Assembly: GCA_018003015.1 (NCBI GenBank)
Contig: JAGNEZ010000004.1
Location: 13,478-53,329, forward strand
Origin: Phycisphaerae bacterium
GTDB taxonomy: Bacteria > Planctomycetota > Phycisphaerae > UBA1845 > PWPN01
Length of the DNA: 39,852 nucleotides
Reading direction: 5' to 3'
In this document: positions 15,920 to 24,895 of the stretch, piece by piece
Layout of the letters: every line of letters starts with the position of its first letter
Position numbering within the stretch: the stretch's first letter is position 1
The notes under the pieces: model-generated
What the model was told of the DNA's origin: nothing
Database searches by the model: none
The model's input: only the letters and a program-made list of their open reading frames with translations
Position numbers and translations under genes: made by a program

Positions 15920-18472
15920 ATGCAGATGAGTCTGGGCCGAAGTGTCACGATCTGGCTGGCGGCGGCAGCGGCATCAGGTTCCTACTGCGCTGCGGAGGAG
16001 ATGAGGATTGACCTGAGTCGTTCGGATGCCGCCGCATCGTGGATGTTCCTCAGAGACGGGGGACGGATCCAGAACGGCGAGATGGTCCTCGACGGCCGAG
16101 AGGACATCGCCCCTGCATTCCTGGAGCCTCATGCCTGGGGCGACGTGAAGCTGCAAGCTCGGTTCATGGTGGAACCGTCGGCACAGGGAGTGCTGGCCTG
16201 TGGCTTCATTGTCCGGGCTCAGGACGCTGAAACGTACTACTACGTCCACTATGACCGTCAGCAGGCGATCCTGGTTCGTTCCGACCCGAAGGTTTCCTGG
16301 AATGAGCTCAAGCGAACCGGCAATCTGGACAGGCCGGCAGGCCAATGGCACGAGGCGGCCATCGAGTGCGTCGGCGATAGCCTCAAGGTTCACCTCAACG
16401 GTCACCTGCTGTACGAAGCTCGCGACCCGCAGCTCAAGCACGGCCGTGTCGGCTTCTATGGTAGTCAAGGGATCGTTCACATCAAGGACATCGTGATCAC
16501 CGGCCGGCCGATGAAGCCGGAGAACAAGCTGGCTCCTCCCCAGCAGCGATTTGCGTACGTTTGCCGTGATGCCGGTGCCGGAGCTTACGAGGCATTTCCT
16601 GATGTGTGTCGCCTGTGCGACGGGCGACTATTGTGCGTGTTCTACGCGGGGTATGGACATATTGCCCTTCCCAACGCCCAGCTCCCCAAGGGTGGCCGGA
16701 TCGCTTTCTGCACCTCCAGCGACGAGGGACGGACCTGGAGCAAGGCCCAGACGCTGTACGATGGTCCGAACGACGATCGGGATCCTTCGATTACCCAACT
16801 GCAGGATGGGCGGCTCGTCTGCACGTTCTTCTCGCTGGAAGCCAAGCCCGGCGGGGGGTATCGCTGTCCCGGCAGCACGATGATCGTGTCCAGAGATCTG
16901 GGCCGAACCTGGTCGGAGCCCACCCTGATCGCCAAGGATTACTACTGCAGCTCTCCGGTCAGGGAATTGAGCGACGGCCGTCTGGTCCTGGGCCTTTACG
17001 CCGAGCGTCCCGATGGACAGTGGGGGGCGGTCACGTGTTCTTCTGACGGAGGGCAAAGCTGGAACCGTCCGGTCGACATCGCCAGTGCTGGTATGCCTCT
17101 GGCAGCGGAGACCGACGTCATCCGGTTGCGTGACGGCACGCTCTACGCTGCCCTCCGGGCCGAAAGCGGGAGCTGCGCCTGGTCGGCATCGGCCGACAAC
17201 GGCCGATCCTGGAGCACCGCCCGGCCGATGGGTTTCCCAGGGCATTGCCCTTACCTCCACCGGGCGGCTGACGGGGCGATTTGTCTCGCCCAGCGGCTCC
17301 CCGAGACCTGTCTGCGGATCAGCCGAGATGAGTGTCGTACCTGGAGCGAGCCGATCGCGGTGGACGCTTTCATCGGAGCCTACCCGTCCATGGTCACGCT
17401 TCGCGATGGGAGCGTGCTCATCGTCTACTACGAGGAAGGGGATCAATCCAGTATTCGTGCCAAGCGATTTCGGCTGACGGGAAGCGGTGTCCAGTGGTTA
17501 CCTCCCGCCGATGAGTCCCTGGCTCGTTGTGGGCTGAGGACGGAGAGTGTGAGTCGCATCTGGGACTTTGCACCCCACAATGCCTTCACTGATTTGGTGC
17601 GCCACGGGGACAAGCTGTTCTGCGTGTTCCGCGAGGCCACGGGACACGGTGTCAGCCCGACAGGGTCCATTCGGATCCTGTGTTCACGAGACGATGGATG
17701 CACGTGGCAGTCCGCGGCCCTGATCACGTCGCCCGGCCTGGATCTCCGGGACCCCAAGATTACTCTGACACCCGACCGCAGACTCATGGTCTATGCCGCG
17801 GGAGTGCAGGCCCAGGCCGTTGCCGGAGTAACCCACCGAAACTACGTCTGGTTCTCCCCCGACGGCAAGGACTTCGGCAAGGCGGCCGAGATCGGCGAAC
17901 CCAACATCTGGCTTTGGCGGGTGACGTGGCACAAGGGAACGGCATACGGCGTCGGCTACTCAGTAACGAGCGATCGTCTGCTGCGACTGTACACCAGTAC
18001 GGATGGGAACCGTTTCACCGTTCTGGTGCCAAACATGGGTCCTCAGGGCTATGCCAACGAGACTTCGACGATCATCTTTTCCCCCGACGGCACGGCACGT
18101 GTTCTCCTGAGGCGTGACCCGGAGGTGGGTATGATCGGCACTGCATCGCACCCCTATCGTGATTGGGTATGGCAGCCGCTGGATTGCCGCCTCGGCGGTC
18201 CCGAGATGCGGCAGTTGCCCGATGGGCGACTCCTGGCGGCGGTGCGCCTTTACGACAATCCGGTGCGTACGAGCCTCGCGTGGGTGGATCCGCAGAAACG
18301 CATCCTAGCCGAGGTCTTCTCCTTGCCGTCAGGTGGAGACACCAGCTACGCCGGAATCGCGGCAAGCGAGGATGATCGCCTGTGGCTCAGCTACTACTCA
18401 TCGCACGAGGGCCGGACATGCATATACCTCGCGGTGCTCCGGTTGGACGGTAAGACAGAGCCGGCACGGTGA
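15920..18472 (+). CDS. Secreted double sialidase-like protein with N-terminal concanavalin-like domain
   Basis: AGGAG lies nine bases before the ATG; the protein has 850 residues. Residues 1-25 are a signal peptide. Residues 26-200 form a concanavalin-like sandwich resembling the 3-keto-disaccharide hydrolase (DUF1080) fold (WGDVKLQARF, YYYVHYDRQQ, GRVGFYGSQG). Residues 205-530 form a first BNR propeller with Asp boxes SSDEGRTW, SRDLGRTW, SSDGGQSW, SADNGRSW and SRDECRTW. Residues 545-850 form a second propeller (SRDDGCTW, IGEPNIWLWR, SLPSGGDTSY, YYSSHEGR) clearly homologous to the propeller of the minus-strand gene 5127-8141. Such proteins act on or bind sialic acids or other sugars outside the cell; the substrate cannot be set from sequence alone. 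It has no dockerin or PEP-CTERM, unlike its relative. Confidence 0.86.
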   Translation: MQMSLGRSVTIWLAAAAASGSYCAAEEMRIDLSRSDAAASWMFLRDGGRIQNGEMVLDGREDIAPAFLEPHAWGDVKLQARFMVEPSAQGVLACGFIVRAQDAETYYYVHYDRQQAILVRSDPKVSWNELKRTGNLDRPAGQWHEAAIECVGDSLKVHLNGHLLYEARDPQLKHGRVGFYGSQGIVHIKDIVITGRPMKPENKLAPPQQRFAYVCRDAGAGAYEAFPDVCRLCDGRLLCVFYAGYGHIALPNAQLPKGGRIAFCTSSDEGRTWSKAQTLYDGPNDDRDPSITQLQDGRLVCTFFSLEAKPGGGYRCPGSTMIVSRDLGRTWSEPTLIAKDYYCSSPVRELSDGRLVLGLYAERPDGQWGAVTCSSDGGQSWNRPVDIASAGMPLAAETDVIRLRDGTLYAALRAESGSCAWSASADNGRSWSTARPMGFPGHCPYLHRAADGAICLAQRLPETCLRISRDECRTWSEPIAVDAFIGAYPSMVTLRDGSVLIVYYEEGDQSSIRAKRFRLTGSGVQWLPPADESLARCGLRTESVSRIWDFAPHNAFTDLVRHGDKLFCVFREATGHGVSPTGSIRILCSRDDGCTWQSAALITSPGLDLRDPKITLTPDRRLMVYAAGVQAQAVAGVTHRNYVWFSPDGKDFGKAAEIGEPNIWLWRVTWHKGTAYGVGYSVTSDRLLRLYTSTDGNRFTVLVPNMGPQGYANETSTIIFSPDGTARVLLRRDPEVGMIGTASHPYRDWVWQPLDCRLGGPEMRQLPDGRLLAAVRLYDNPVRTSLAWVDPQKRILAEVFSLPSGGDTSYAGIAASEDDRLWLSYYSSHEGRTCIYLAVLRLDGKTEPAR

Positions 18473-18629
18473 TCAACAGCGACAGCTGAGGGTGCGTGCC
18501 TGTTCTCGACAAGCGCCCCTTGTATTGCCCACCGACAAGCATGGGGTAATCGCCCCAGATCTGCCGATATCGCACCGAAACGATGCGGGATGCATCTCTG
18601 CAAATACCGTTCTTGTCCGAGGTTGTGCG

Positions 18630-18657
18630 TTGCTTTTGCGGAAGCCTCCATTACACT
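18630..18657 (+). promoter_or_regulatory. Weak promoter candidate before the cytochrome gene
   Basis: TTGCTT (18630-18635), a 16-base spacer and TACACT (18652-18657) lie about 90 bases before the start at 18749, in a locally AT-richer stretch. The match to consensus is modest. Confidence 0.3.
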
Positions 18658-18748
18658 ACGACGTGTCACATATCCGTTGAATCTACATCGCAAAGCGCTC
18701 CGGACGAGGCTTTGGCGAACAATAGCAGAACGGACAAAGGAGGCAGCC

Positions 18749-20590
18749 ATGCGACGGAGTTCTCGATGGGCGGCGCTTCTGGTGCTGGCCGGAATCCCGC
18801 TGGTCTATGCGGCTCTGGTTGTGCCCAATGACATCGTGCAGCCAGGGACTCAGCCGAACCAGGTGAGTAACCTGGAGTCTCCCGACAAGTGCGACAATTG
18901 CCACGGGGGCTACAACCGGGCGGTTGAGCCGGCCTTCAATTGGCGCGGCAGCATGATGGCCAACGCCGGCCGCGACCCGATTTTCTGGGCGACGCTGGCG
19001 ATCGCGGAGCAGGATTTCGACGGCTCGGGTGATCTCTGCATCCGCTGCCACAGCACGGGCGGCTATTACGCTGGCCGGTCTGTCCCGACTGACGGCTCGG
19101 GATTGGCGGCAGGTGACGCCGACGGTGTGGAGTGCGACAACTGCCACAAGATGACCGACACGAACAACTCCGAGCACCTGGGAGTGATGGTCGCGCCGTT
19201 CATCGCCAACGACGGAGCAGGCTGGGGTTACTACGGCAGCGGCATGGAGTCGCTCTCCGGCGGCAACGCCAAGCTCGGGCCCTACAGCGATGCGGCGGCC
19301 AAGCACCAGTTCCAGCAGTCCAGGTTTCACCGCGACGTGGACTACTGTGGTACGTGCCACGACGTGTCCAACCCGGCGGTGGGCGACCTGGCCCACAACA
19401 ATGGGACGCAACCCACGGCGGACTCGGTCGTCGCCAACGGTGTCCCCGGCTCGGCCGTAGACGGCAAGGCCGCGTTCAACAACTTCCCCTATCAGTACGG
19501 TGTCGTGGAGCGCACCTACAGCGAGTACAGCGCCGGGGCACTCTCGATGACCCTCGTTTCCAACTACGCCGGCTTGCCCGCTGATCTGAAGGCCGGCGCA
19601 ATCAAGGCGGCGTTCGACAGCGCTGGAGGCAACTACAAGGACGGGGTTGACCGCTACTTTAGCTGCCAGACCTGCCACATGCGGGCGGTGATTGGCTATG
19701 GGGCCAACAAGTCCGGGATTCCCCTCCGACAAGACCTGCCGCTGCACGACATGACCGGCGGCAACTACTGGATGCCGGATGTTATCCTGTACCAGAACTC
19801 GCAAGGCACGCTGCGTCTGGGCGGCGGACTGACAAGCCTGCAGATGCTGGCCATCCAGGCCGGCAAGGTGCGGGCGCAACAGCAGCTCAGCCTGGCGGCG
19901 TCGCTTTCCGTGAGCGGCGATACCCTCAAGGTCACCAACCTGACCGCCCACAAGCTGATTTCGGGCTATCCCGAGGGCCGGCGCATGTGGCTGAACGTCA
20001 AGTGGTACGACAGCGCTAACATCCTGCTACGCGAGGACGGGAAGTACGATGTCGTCGCATCCGTCAACGGCACACCTGTCAAGAGCATCTCTAACCTCGA
20101 CGACCCGAACACCAAGATCTACGAGGCGCACTACGGCATGACGCAGGAGTGGGCCGAGCAGCTTGTAACTCTGGGATACTCTGGTGACCTCCCCTTGAGC
20201 TTCGACCGCCAGACCGGTGCCGTTGCCTATACCCTCGGCCAACTGCGGACCAAGCGTCTGGCACCTACCATGCCACGTTCCACTTTGTCCTCAACAACAC
20301 CGTGGCCATGGACAACCGCATTCCGCCTTACGGCTTTGCCTACGATGAAGCACGGAGGCGGAACGCGTTGCCGGTGCCGGCAGGGCAGTATGGCGACCCT
20401 GGAACCGGTGGCTACTACAACTACTGGGACGAGATCGCGCTTAATCCGCCAGCCGGCGCTACCTACGCGGCCATCCAGCTCCTCTACCAACCGACGAGCT
20501 GGGAGTATGTGCAGTTCCTGTACCTGGCCAACACCGGACAGAATGCTTTCCTGGCCAACGAGGGCGTCAACCTGCTCAACGCTTGGCTGA
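18749..20590 (+). CDS. Five-heme cytochrome c, 5' part before a frameshift
   Basis: The ATG at 18749 follows AAAGGAGG; the frame is open upstream to 18590 without a ribosome site. The N-terminus is a signal or anchor segment (WAALLVLAGIPLVYAALV). Five CxxCH heme sites follow at about residues 48 (CDNCH), 96 (CIRCH), 129 (CDNCH), 199 (CGTCH) and 305 (CQTCH). Further histidines (FHRDVDY, LPLHDMTGG) could be distal ligands. This is a periplasmic or surface multiheme electron carrier, similar to planctomycete cytochrome c554-like proteins; its redox partner is unknown. Near 20245 the sensible protein leaves this frame: after YTLGQL the reading turns to Arg-, Ser- and Pro-rich nonsense until the stop at 20590, while the true continuation lies in the next frame (20302-20967). 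The whole protein would be about 739 residues. Confidence 0.82.
   Translation: MRRSSRWAALLVLAGIPLVYAALVVPNDIVQPGTQPNQVSNLESPDKCDNCHGGYNRAVEPAFNWRGSMMANAGRDPIFWATLAIAEQDFDGSGDLCIRCHSTGGYYAGRSVPTDGSGLAAGDADGVECDNCHKMTDTNNSEHLGVMVAPFIANDGAGWGYYGSGMESLSGGNAKLGPYSDAAAKHQFQQSRFHRDVDYCGTCHDVSNPAVGDLAHNNGTQPTADSVVANGVPGSAVDGKAAFNNFPYQYGVVERTYSEYSAGALSMTLVSNYAGLPADLKAGAIKAAFDSAGGNYKDGVDRYFSCQTCHMRAVIGYGANKSGIPLRQDLPLHDMTGGNYWMPDVILYQNSQGTLRLGGGLTSLQMLAIQAGKVRAQQQLSLAASLSVSGDTLKVTNLTAHKLISGYPEGRRMWLNVKWYDSANILLREDGKYDVVASVNGTPVKSISNLDDPNTKIYEAHYGMTQEWAEQLVTLGYSGDLPLSFDRQTGAVAYTLGQLRTKRLAPTMPRSTLSSTTPWPWTTAFRLTALPTMKHGGGTRCRCRQGSMATLEPVATTTTGTRSRLIRQPALPTRPSSSSTNRRAGSMCSSCTWPTPDRMLSWPTRASTCSTLG
20238..20262 (+). 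other. Frameshift site in the cytochrome gene
   Basis: In the first frame the protein reads YTLGQL and then loses sense; in the other frame sense resumes as DQASGTYHATFHFVLNN with no stop between. One extra G within CTGCGG at 20244-20248 would join them as GQLADQASGTYH. This is either an assembly or sequencing error or a real one-base deletion. Confidence 0.75.
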
Positions 20591-20967
20591 ACACCGGCAT
20601 GGCCGAGCCGTATGTGATGGCCGCGGCGACCTGGGGCAGCGCGCCGCCGCCGCCGTGCGGCACGCCGGGCGTCCCCCAAAACCTGCTCGCCAAGGCTGGA
20701 AAGAAGAGCATCACGTTGACTTGGGCGGCGGGCGCCCCGGCGCCTACGGGTGGCTACCGGGTCTATTACGTGCAGTCCGGCAAGCTCCAGTTCCGCGCTG
20801 GGGTCTCCAAGACTACACTGACCTACAAGGATACCGGATTAACCAGCCGCCAGGCCTACACCTACGTGGTGACCGCATGGAACGACTGCAACGGAAACGG
20901 CGTGTTTGATGCCGGCATTGACACGGAGAGTACGGTCAGCAACCAGGCCTCGGCCACGGCGCAGTAG
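20302..20967 (+). CDS. 3' part of the multiheme cytochrome: C-terminal region with fibronectin III domain
   Basis: This frame continues the cytochrome started at 18749; sense actually resumes near 20245, and the Met at 20302 is internal. The segment holds the end of the cytochrome body (NRIPPYGFAYDEARRRNALPV, LYQPTSWEYVQFLYLAN, LNAWLNTGMAEPYVMAAATW) and then, from about residue 120 of this piece, a fibronectin type III domain (GVPQNLLAKAGKKSITLTWA, YRVYYVQSG, QAYTYVVTAWNDCNGNGVFD) ending SATAQ. Fibronectin domains on planctomycete exported enzymes usually bind surfaces or partner proteins. It contains no heme motif and has no ribosome site of its own, so it is not an independent gene. Confidence 0.78.
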   Translation: MAMDNRIPPYGFAYDEARRRNALPVPAGQYGDPGTGGYYNYWDEIALNPPAGATYAAIQLLYQPTSWEYVQFLYLANTGQNAFLANEGVNLLNAWLNTGMAEPYVMAAATWGSAPPPPCGTPGVPQNLLAKAGKKSITLTWAAGAPAPTGGYRVYYVQSGKLQFRAGVSKTTLTYKDTGLTSRQAYTYVVTAWNDCNGNGVFDAGIDTESTVSNQASATAQ

Positions 20968-21179
20968 CAGCTTGCCACACATGGCGACCACGATTCGGTG
21001 AGTCTCTCATGGGGCAGTTGCGTCTCCTGTTGGTCTTGCGGTGGTTCTCTGTCCGCACCGCCTGAAGGTGGGCGCCGTGCGGAGGACTTCAGTGCAGAGC
21101 CGGCATCTTCTTTGGCTGCTGTCCGCCGTCGTGGTCCGGGAGGCTGTGGCGCGCGGCATGGACTTGCCTCGGTTAGCGG

Positions 21180-22664
21180 CTACTCCATCCAGTCGGCACG
21201 GAAGACGACTCGGTACGGTCGGTTCGGGTCGCATCGTGGAGGTCGAGGGACGAGGATGAAGTCATCGGTTATCACCGGCTTCAGATCCTTGCCGTCAATG
21301 ACCTGCACGTTCTTGATGCGGCGATCGAGAAAGTGTACGAACGGACGGCCACCCCGCTGGGAGCCGTTTGTGTTGACGGCGGCGAAGCTCTTGTCCCCGA
21401 GATTGGGCCTGATCTCGAGGGTGTGGACCTGGTTCTCGACAGTCAGAACCTGCTCATAGGCCAGCTTCCCCGGGGCCATACGGGCTTGCCATGCCGGATC
21501 GCCGTAGAACGCCACCACATCGCGGTCAAACTCCAGTCCGCGTCTGTCTTCGGCACTCGTGCCCGGCTCGCCCAGCCGATGCACCAGGGCGTGCTGATTG
21601 GCAAAGAACGCCTCGGAGAACGTGTATCGGCCGGGCTGTTCCACGAAGTAATCCAAGCACCCCCAGCCTCCGTAGCCGTACCACGTCGATACGGTGTAGC
21701 CCAGCATTTGCGTGACTCCGGCCGAGTTCAACCAGGCCAGAGCCATCGCGTCAAGGCCATCGACGTGACCCATCAGGCAGTTGCCGACCGGCATGTACAC
21801 CTTGGTATTGGGCGAGTCAATTGGGTGCCTCGTACCCTGGGTGTCGAGCCCGTAGAGTCTGCCCTTGGCGCACTGGAACCGGCCGTTGCGATACCTGAAG
21901 CCGATCTGCCAGTCTCTCTCGGTCGCATGGCCGGAGGTGACAAAGAGATCCGCCTGATACTCGTTGAGTGTATCGACCAGAGCCGCGGTCGTGTCATCCG
22001 GCCCGCGAAGTTGCTCGACCTTCCCGCCGGGTTGCCTGCGGACCATTTTGCCTTTCACCAGTTCATCGTACCAAAGCCCTTGTTCGCAACACTCCAGGGC
22101 GACCTCGGTGCCTGCGGCGACTTTGCGGACGACCAAGGGGGCGTCGTATCGGGCGATCCGCAACGCATTCGCGGCATCGTATCCGGTCAGGATGCCCCAG
22201 CGGGTGTCGGTGTAGGAATCGTCGTCAAGCCGCCGTGTCAACCGATGCACTTCCGCCACGAACTGGCGGTTTGCCTCGGTCGGACGGGCCACGAAGCAAG
22301 TATGCTTCGGGAATCGCCTCCTCAACTCCTCCAGTGACTCAGCCACGGCTTGGTCGTAGATGATCACCTTCGCGCCGTGCTTCCTGACCAGGGCCTCGAC
22401 AACCGGCTTCCAGTCATCCTGGTCGTAAGTCGATCGCGATACAGTGACAGCGTACTCCGTGCGGGCCACTGTCTCGGCGGCGCCGGCCGACGGCGATGCC
22501 ATACACAGCAACAACAGGAAGACCGCGGTCGGCCGGAGGAACGCCTGGCTCAAGCGGCCGTTGGTGATCGGGCCGACCAGATGAGCAGCCCTGCTGGCTA
22601 TGACGGGCGCGGGGAAAGCAGCCGCGGTCTCCGGTAACCGGAATCGGCAGTTTGGCTTGGTCAT
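21180..22664 (-). CDS. Secreted protein with candidate clan CD (caspase/gingipain-like) His-Cys dyad
   Basis: The ATG at 22664 has a GGAG eleven bases upstream and gives 494 residues; a GTG at 22721 would add 19. A hydrophobic segment (AVFLLLLCMASPSAGAAE) at about residues 45-62 is the signal peptide, preceded by an unusually long, basic N-terminal region. The body has two hydrophobic strands each ending in a possible catalytic residue: ADLFVTSGH (His about 246) and KVYMPVGNC (Cys about 295), followed by MLGYTVSTWYGYGGWG. This His-then-Cys arrangement is what clan CD cysteine peptidases such as gingipains (C25) show. I do not recognise a named family, so peptidase activity is inference. It faces the cytochrome gene tail to tail and stands before a lipoprotein and an S41 peptidase on the same strand. 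Confidence 0.68.
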   Translation of the reverse strand: MTKPNCRFRLPETAAAFPAPVIASRAAHLVGPITNGRLSQAFLRPTAVFLLLLCMASPSAGAAETVARTEYAVTVSRSTYDQDDWKPVVEALVRKHGAKVIIYDQAVAESLEELRRRFPKHTCFVARPTEANRQFVAEVHRLTRRLDDDSYTDTRWGILTGYDAANALRIARYDAPLVVRKVAAGTEVALECCEQGLWYDELVKGKMVRRQPGGKVEQLRGPDDTTAALVDTLNEYQADLFVTSGHATERDWQIGFRYRNGRFQCAKGRLYGLDTQGTRHPIDSPNTKVYMPVGNCLMGHVDGLDAMALAWLNSAGVTQMLGYTVSTWYGYGGWGCLDYFVEQPGRYTFSEAFFANQHALVHRLGEPGTSAEDRRGLEFDRDVVAFYGDPAWQARMAPGKLAYEQVLTVENQVHTLEIRPNLGDKSFAAVNTNGSQRGGRPFVHFLDRRIKNVQVIDGKDLKPVITDDFILVPRPPRCDPNRPYRVVFRADWME

Positions 22665-22816
22665 TCTTGAATCGACTCCGTGCTGATTGGACTTCGTCCA
22701 GATAAACGGGAAGCGGCTCACTGGGTACGCGACGGTCGACTTTCATCATGCCGACCTTTCCGTGCGGCGGGCAACCGGTAGGGAGACTCGTCAGGTGCTT
22801 GTGGTCTTGTTGACCT

Positions 22817-23380
22817 CTACGGGGCTACGATCGGTCCCAGGTACAAGCTGTAGTTATACACGACGACGCCGCTAACGTGGGCATCCGAGGCTCGCGTGGC
22901 CGTCGTACGCCATGCATACGTTTGGGGCAGCAGATCGGTTGGACTGCATGACGCACAGTTGACCACCAGTCTCGCTGCGTACCGCGTGTCAAGCCCGGTT
23001 CCGTCGAGCCCCTCGATAGGCCTCACGCCTGCCGGCAGGGGCTCGAAGGCGGTCTGCTCGAGTACGATGTTGTATTCCTGTACGACCGTATCGCCAGCGA
23101 CCAGTTCCACCCGGATAGCCAGGTCGCCGGCCGTCAGCGGCCCGATGCTGTACACGATTACATCGATCGTCGTATCCTCTCGAGGGTCCACAGCTCCGCT
23201 TCCTGATGAGTATGTGCTGCATGTCATCAAGGTATTGGTGCGGTCAAACTCCACCCAGCAACGATGTTCTATCGGAATCGCGACGACTCCGACGAACTCC
23301 GGGCAGCCGACGAGGATGGAAAGCAGGAAGGGCGCCAGGGCGACACATGCGGCTTTGATCCAGGATCTTGCAGCGTTCAT
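22817..23380 (-). CDS. Lipoprotein with beta-rich domain, unknown function
   Basis: The ATG at 23380 has AAGGAG eight bases upstream; the longer open frame adds 58 unlikely residues. It has 187 residues. The N-terminus (SWIKAACVALAPFLLSILVGC) is a lipoprotein signal with lipobox ILVGC. The mature domain is rich in beta-strand-like segments (TTIDVIVYSIGPL, LAIRVELVAGD, VVQEYNIVLEQT, RYAARLVVNCASC, SGVVVYNYSLYL), suggesting an immunoglobulin-like or CARDB-like fold. Four mature cysteines (HRCWVEF, LMTCSTY, VNCASC) may form disulfides. I see no catalytic motif and do not recognise the family. It lies about 190 bases downstream of the S41 peptidase gene on the same strand. Confidence 0.68.
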   Translation of the reverse strand: MNAARSWIKAACVALAPFLLSILVGCPEFVGVVAIPIEHRCWVEFDRTNTLMTCSTYSSGSGAVDPREDTTIDVIVYSIGPLTAGDLAIRVELVAGDTVVQEYNIVLEQTAFEPLPAGVRPIEGLDGTGLDTRYAARLVVNCASCSPTDLLPQTYAWRTTATRASDAHVSGVVVYNYSLYLGPIVAP

Positions 23381-23572
23381 CACAGTCTCCTTCTGAGAGT
23401 TCTTCGGCGCGGCGAGGTCCAGCCTCACCGCCGGATTATCCAGAGCCATTGTACCGCGCTGCCTGTCGCCGGGTAGCGGTGGACGTGGCGAGGCAGATTG
23501 CGCTGAGATTCCGTCTACCCCAGGCAGAGTGGCTGGGCAGGAGATTCTCGACACGGCTGATGATTCTGAAAA

Positions 23573-24895
23573 TCAGTCGTCGCATGGAGTCTGCTCCCGC
23601 CCGGGCAGCCTGCTGTCGATGCTCTGAGAGCGGGAGGGTACTGTCTTGTTGGAGAGGATCCACTCCTTGCCGATTTCAAGAGCGGCGTCGCGGCCGGTGC
23701 GCAGGTCATCGAGGGTGGGCGTGGAGGCGATGTGTGGAGGGATGCCGTGGCCCTCGAAGACGACGCCATTGGCCCGGAGGCCCAAGGCGCGGGAGATGCG
23801 GAGCTGGGTACCGTCAGGGAGCGTGACACCGGTGGGACCGCCGCCCGCGCCGTTGGTCGGGCTGCCGACCAGGAGGATGTGGCCCATCGCCTCGATGCCG
23901 GAGACGAAATGCTCGCAGGCGCTGGCGGAAGCTTCGTCGATGAGCACCGCTGCGCGGCCTCGGTAGGTCCAGGGTCCGCGGGGGCGGACCCAGCCGATCG
24001 TTCTTTCGTAGGTGGTCGTGCCGGCCTTCCGCCAGAAGTCGATGCTGCTGACCACGGGCTTGTCAATCAGACGGCCGTTGACCTGGTCGGCGAGTCGGTC
24101 GTCACCACCGCCGTTGCCGCGGACGTCGATGATGATTCCTTTCAGGTTCTTGAACTGCTCGAGGAGGCGGTCGAACTCTTCGGGGATTCCGCGGCCGGAG
24201 ACCTGGCCGTGCCACTGGGCGATACGAATGTAACCCACCGAGCCCCCCAACTCGCGTGAGGACAGGGTTGGCTCCTGCCAGAACTTCGGTGCTGGATCGC
24301 GGCGGAGGATGACGTCGCGCGGCACGCCGTCGGTGCCTTCGACCGTAGCGGGGACTGTCGTGCCGGGCTCGCCGCAGAGGAGACGCTCGCAGGCTTCGCG
24401 GATCCGGCCCCGTTCCGTCGAGTTGCAGACCAATCGGAGCTGGTCACTGAGGCATCGATTCGCGGGCCGTCCGCCGATGGCCGTGATGACGTCGCCCGGG
24501 GAGAGCCCCGTGCTGGGATGGGCTCGCATGACCGCGACTTGACCCTCCACCTGGTTGAGTTGGAGGGGAGGCGGCGCCAGCTTGGGCTGTCCGGAATAGG
24601 AGACGATACGCGTATGCGTATCGTTGAGGCGGGCCATCTGTTCGAGGAGGATTTCGTAGAACTCAGCGTCGCTCTGGGCTCGGCGAATGCGATTCTCGGC
24701 CGGTTCGAGCCATTCGCGGCCGCCGATGCCCTTGTATTCCAGTGCCGGGTAGATCCTGTTGAGATTGTCCCAGAGGGACTCGAGGACTTCGAGACGCTTC
24801 TCGGTGACGGCCTTGTCCTCTGTCGTTGTCTGGGCGGCCGCACAGTGGGCAAACAAGCTCACTCCAAAACAGAGAATGGTGACGTGTGCTCTCAT
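23573..24895 (-). CDS. Secreted S41-family serine peptidase with PDZ-like domain
   Basis: This is a 440-residue protein with an AGGAG about 11 bases before the ATG and a signal peptide ending CAAAQ. Residues 30-100 are the helical N-terminal part with LNDTHTRIVSY, whose His is conserved in many S41 peptidases. Residues 120-210 are PDZ-like (GLSPGDVITAIGGRPAN). Residues 215-400 are the S41 core: VGYIRIAQW, GIIIDVRGNGGGD, then the nucleophile region VLIDEASASACEHF and VGSPTNGAGGG. The catalytic Lys of CtpA-type enzymes (FGKG) is absent and replaced by NGAGG, as in S41 members that use Ser with His or Glu instead. It should cleave periplasmic or imported proteins or peptides. The final 25 residues are polar and probably disordered. 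Confidence 0.86.
   Translation of the reverse strand: MRAHVTILCFGVSLFAHCAAAQTTTEDKAVTEKRLEVLESLWDNLNRIYPALEYKGIGGREWLEPAENRIRRAQSDAEFYEILLEQMARLNDTHTRIVSYSGQPKLAPPPLQLNQVEGQVAVMRAHPSTGLSPGDVITAIGGRPANRCLSDQLRLVCNSTERGRIREACERLLCGEPGTTVPATVEGTDGVPRDVILRRDPAPKFWQEPTLSSRELGGSVGYIRIAQWHGQVSGRGIPEEFDRLLEQFKNLKGIIIDVRGNGGGDDRLADQVNGRLIDKPVVSSIDFWRKAGTTTYERTIGWVRPRGPWTYRGRAAVLIDEASASACEHFVSGIEAMGHILLVGSPTNGAGGGPTGVTLPDGTQLRISRALGLRANGVVFEGHGIPPHIASTPTLDDLRTGRDAALEIGKEWILSNKTVPSRSQSIDSRLPGREQTPCDD

Noticed and set aside
18683-19951. Open frame of 422 codons on the minus strand across the cytochrome gene
   Set aside because: The plus-strand frame has five CxxCH motifs and a strong ribosome site; the antisense product has no recognisable domain.
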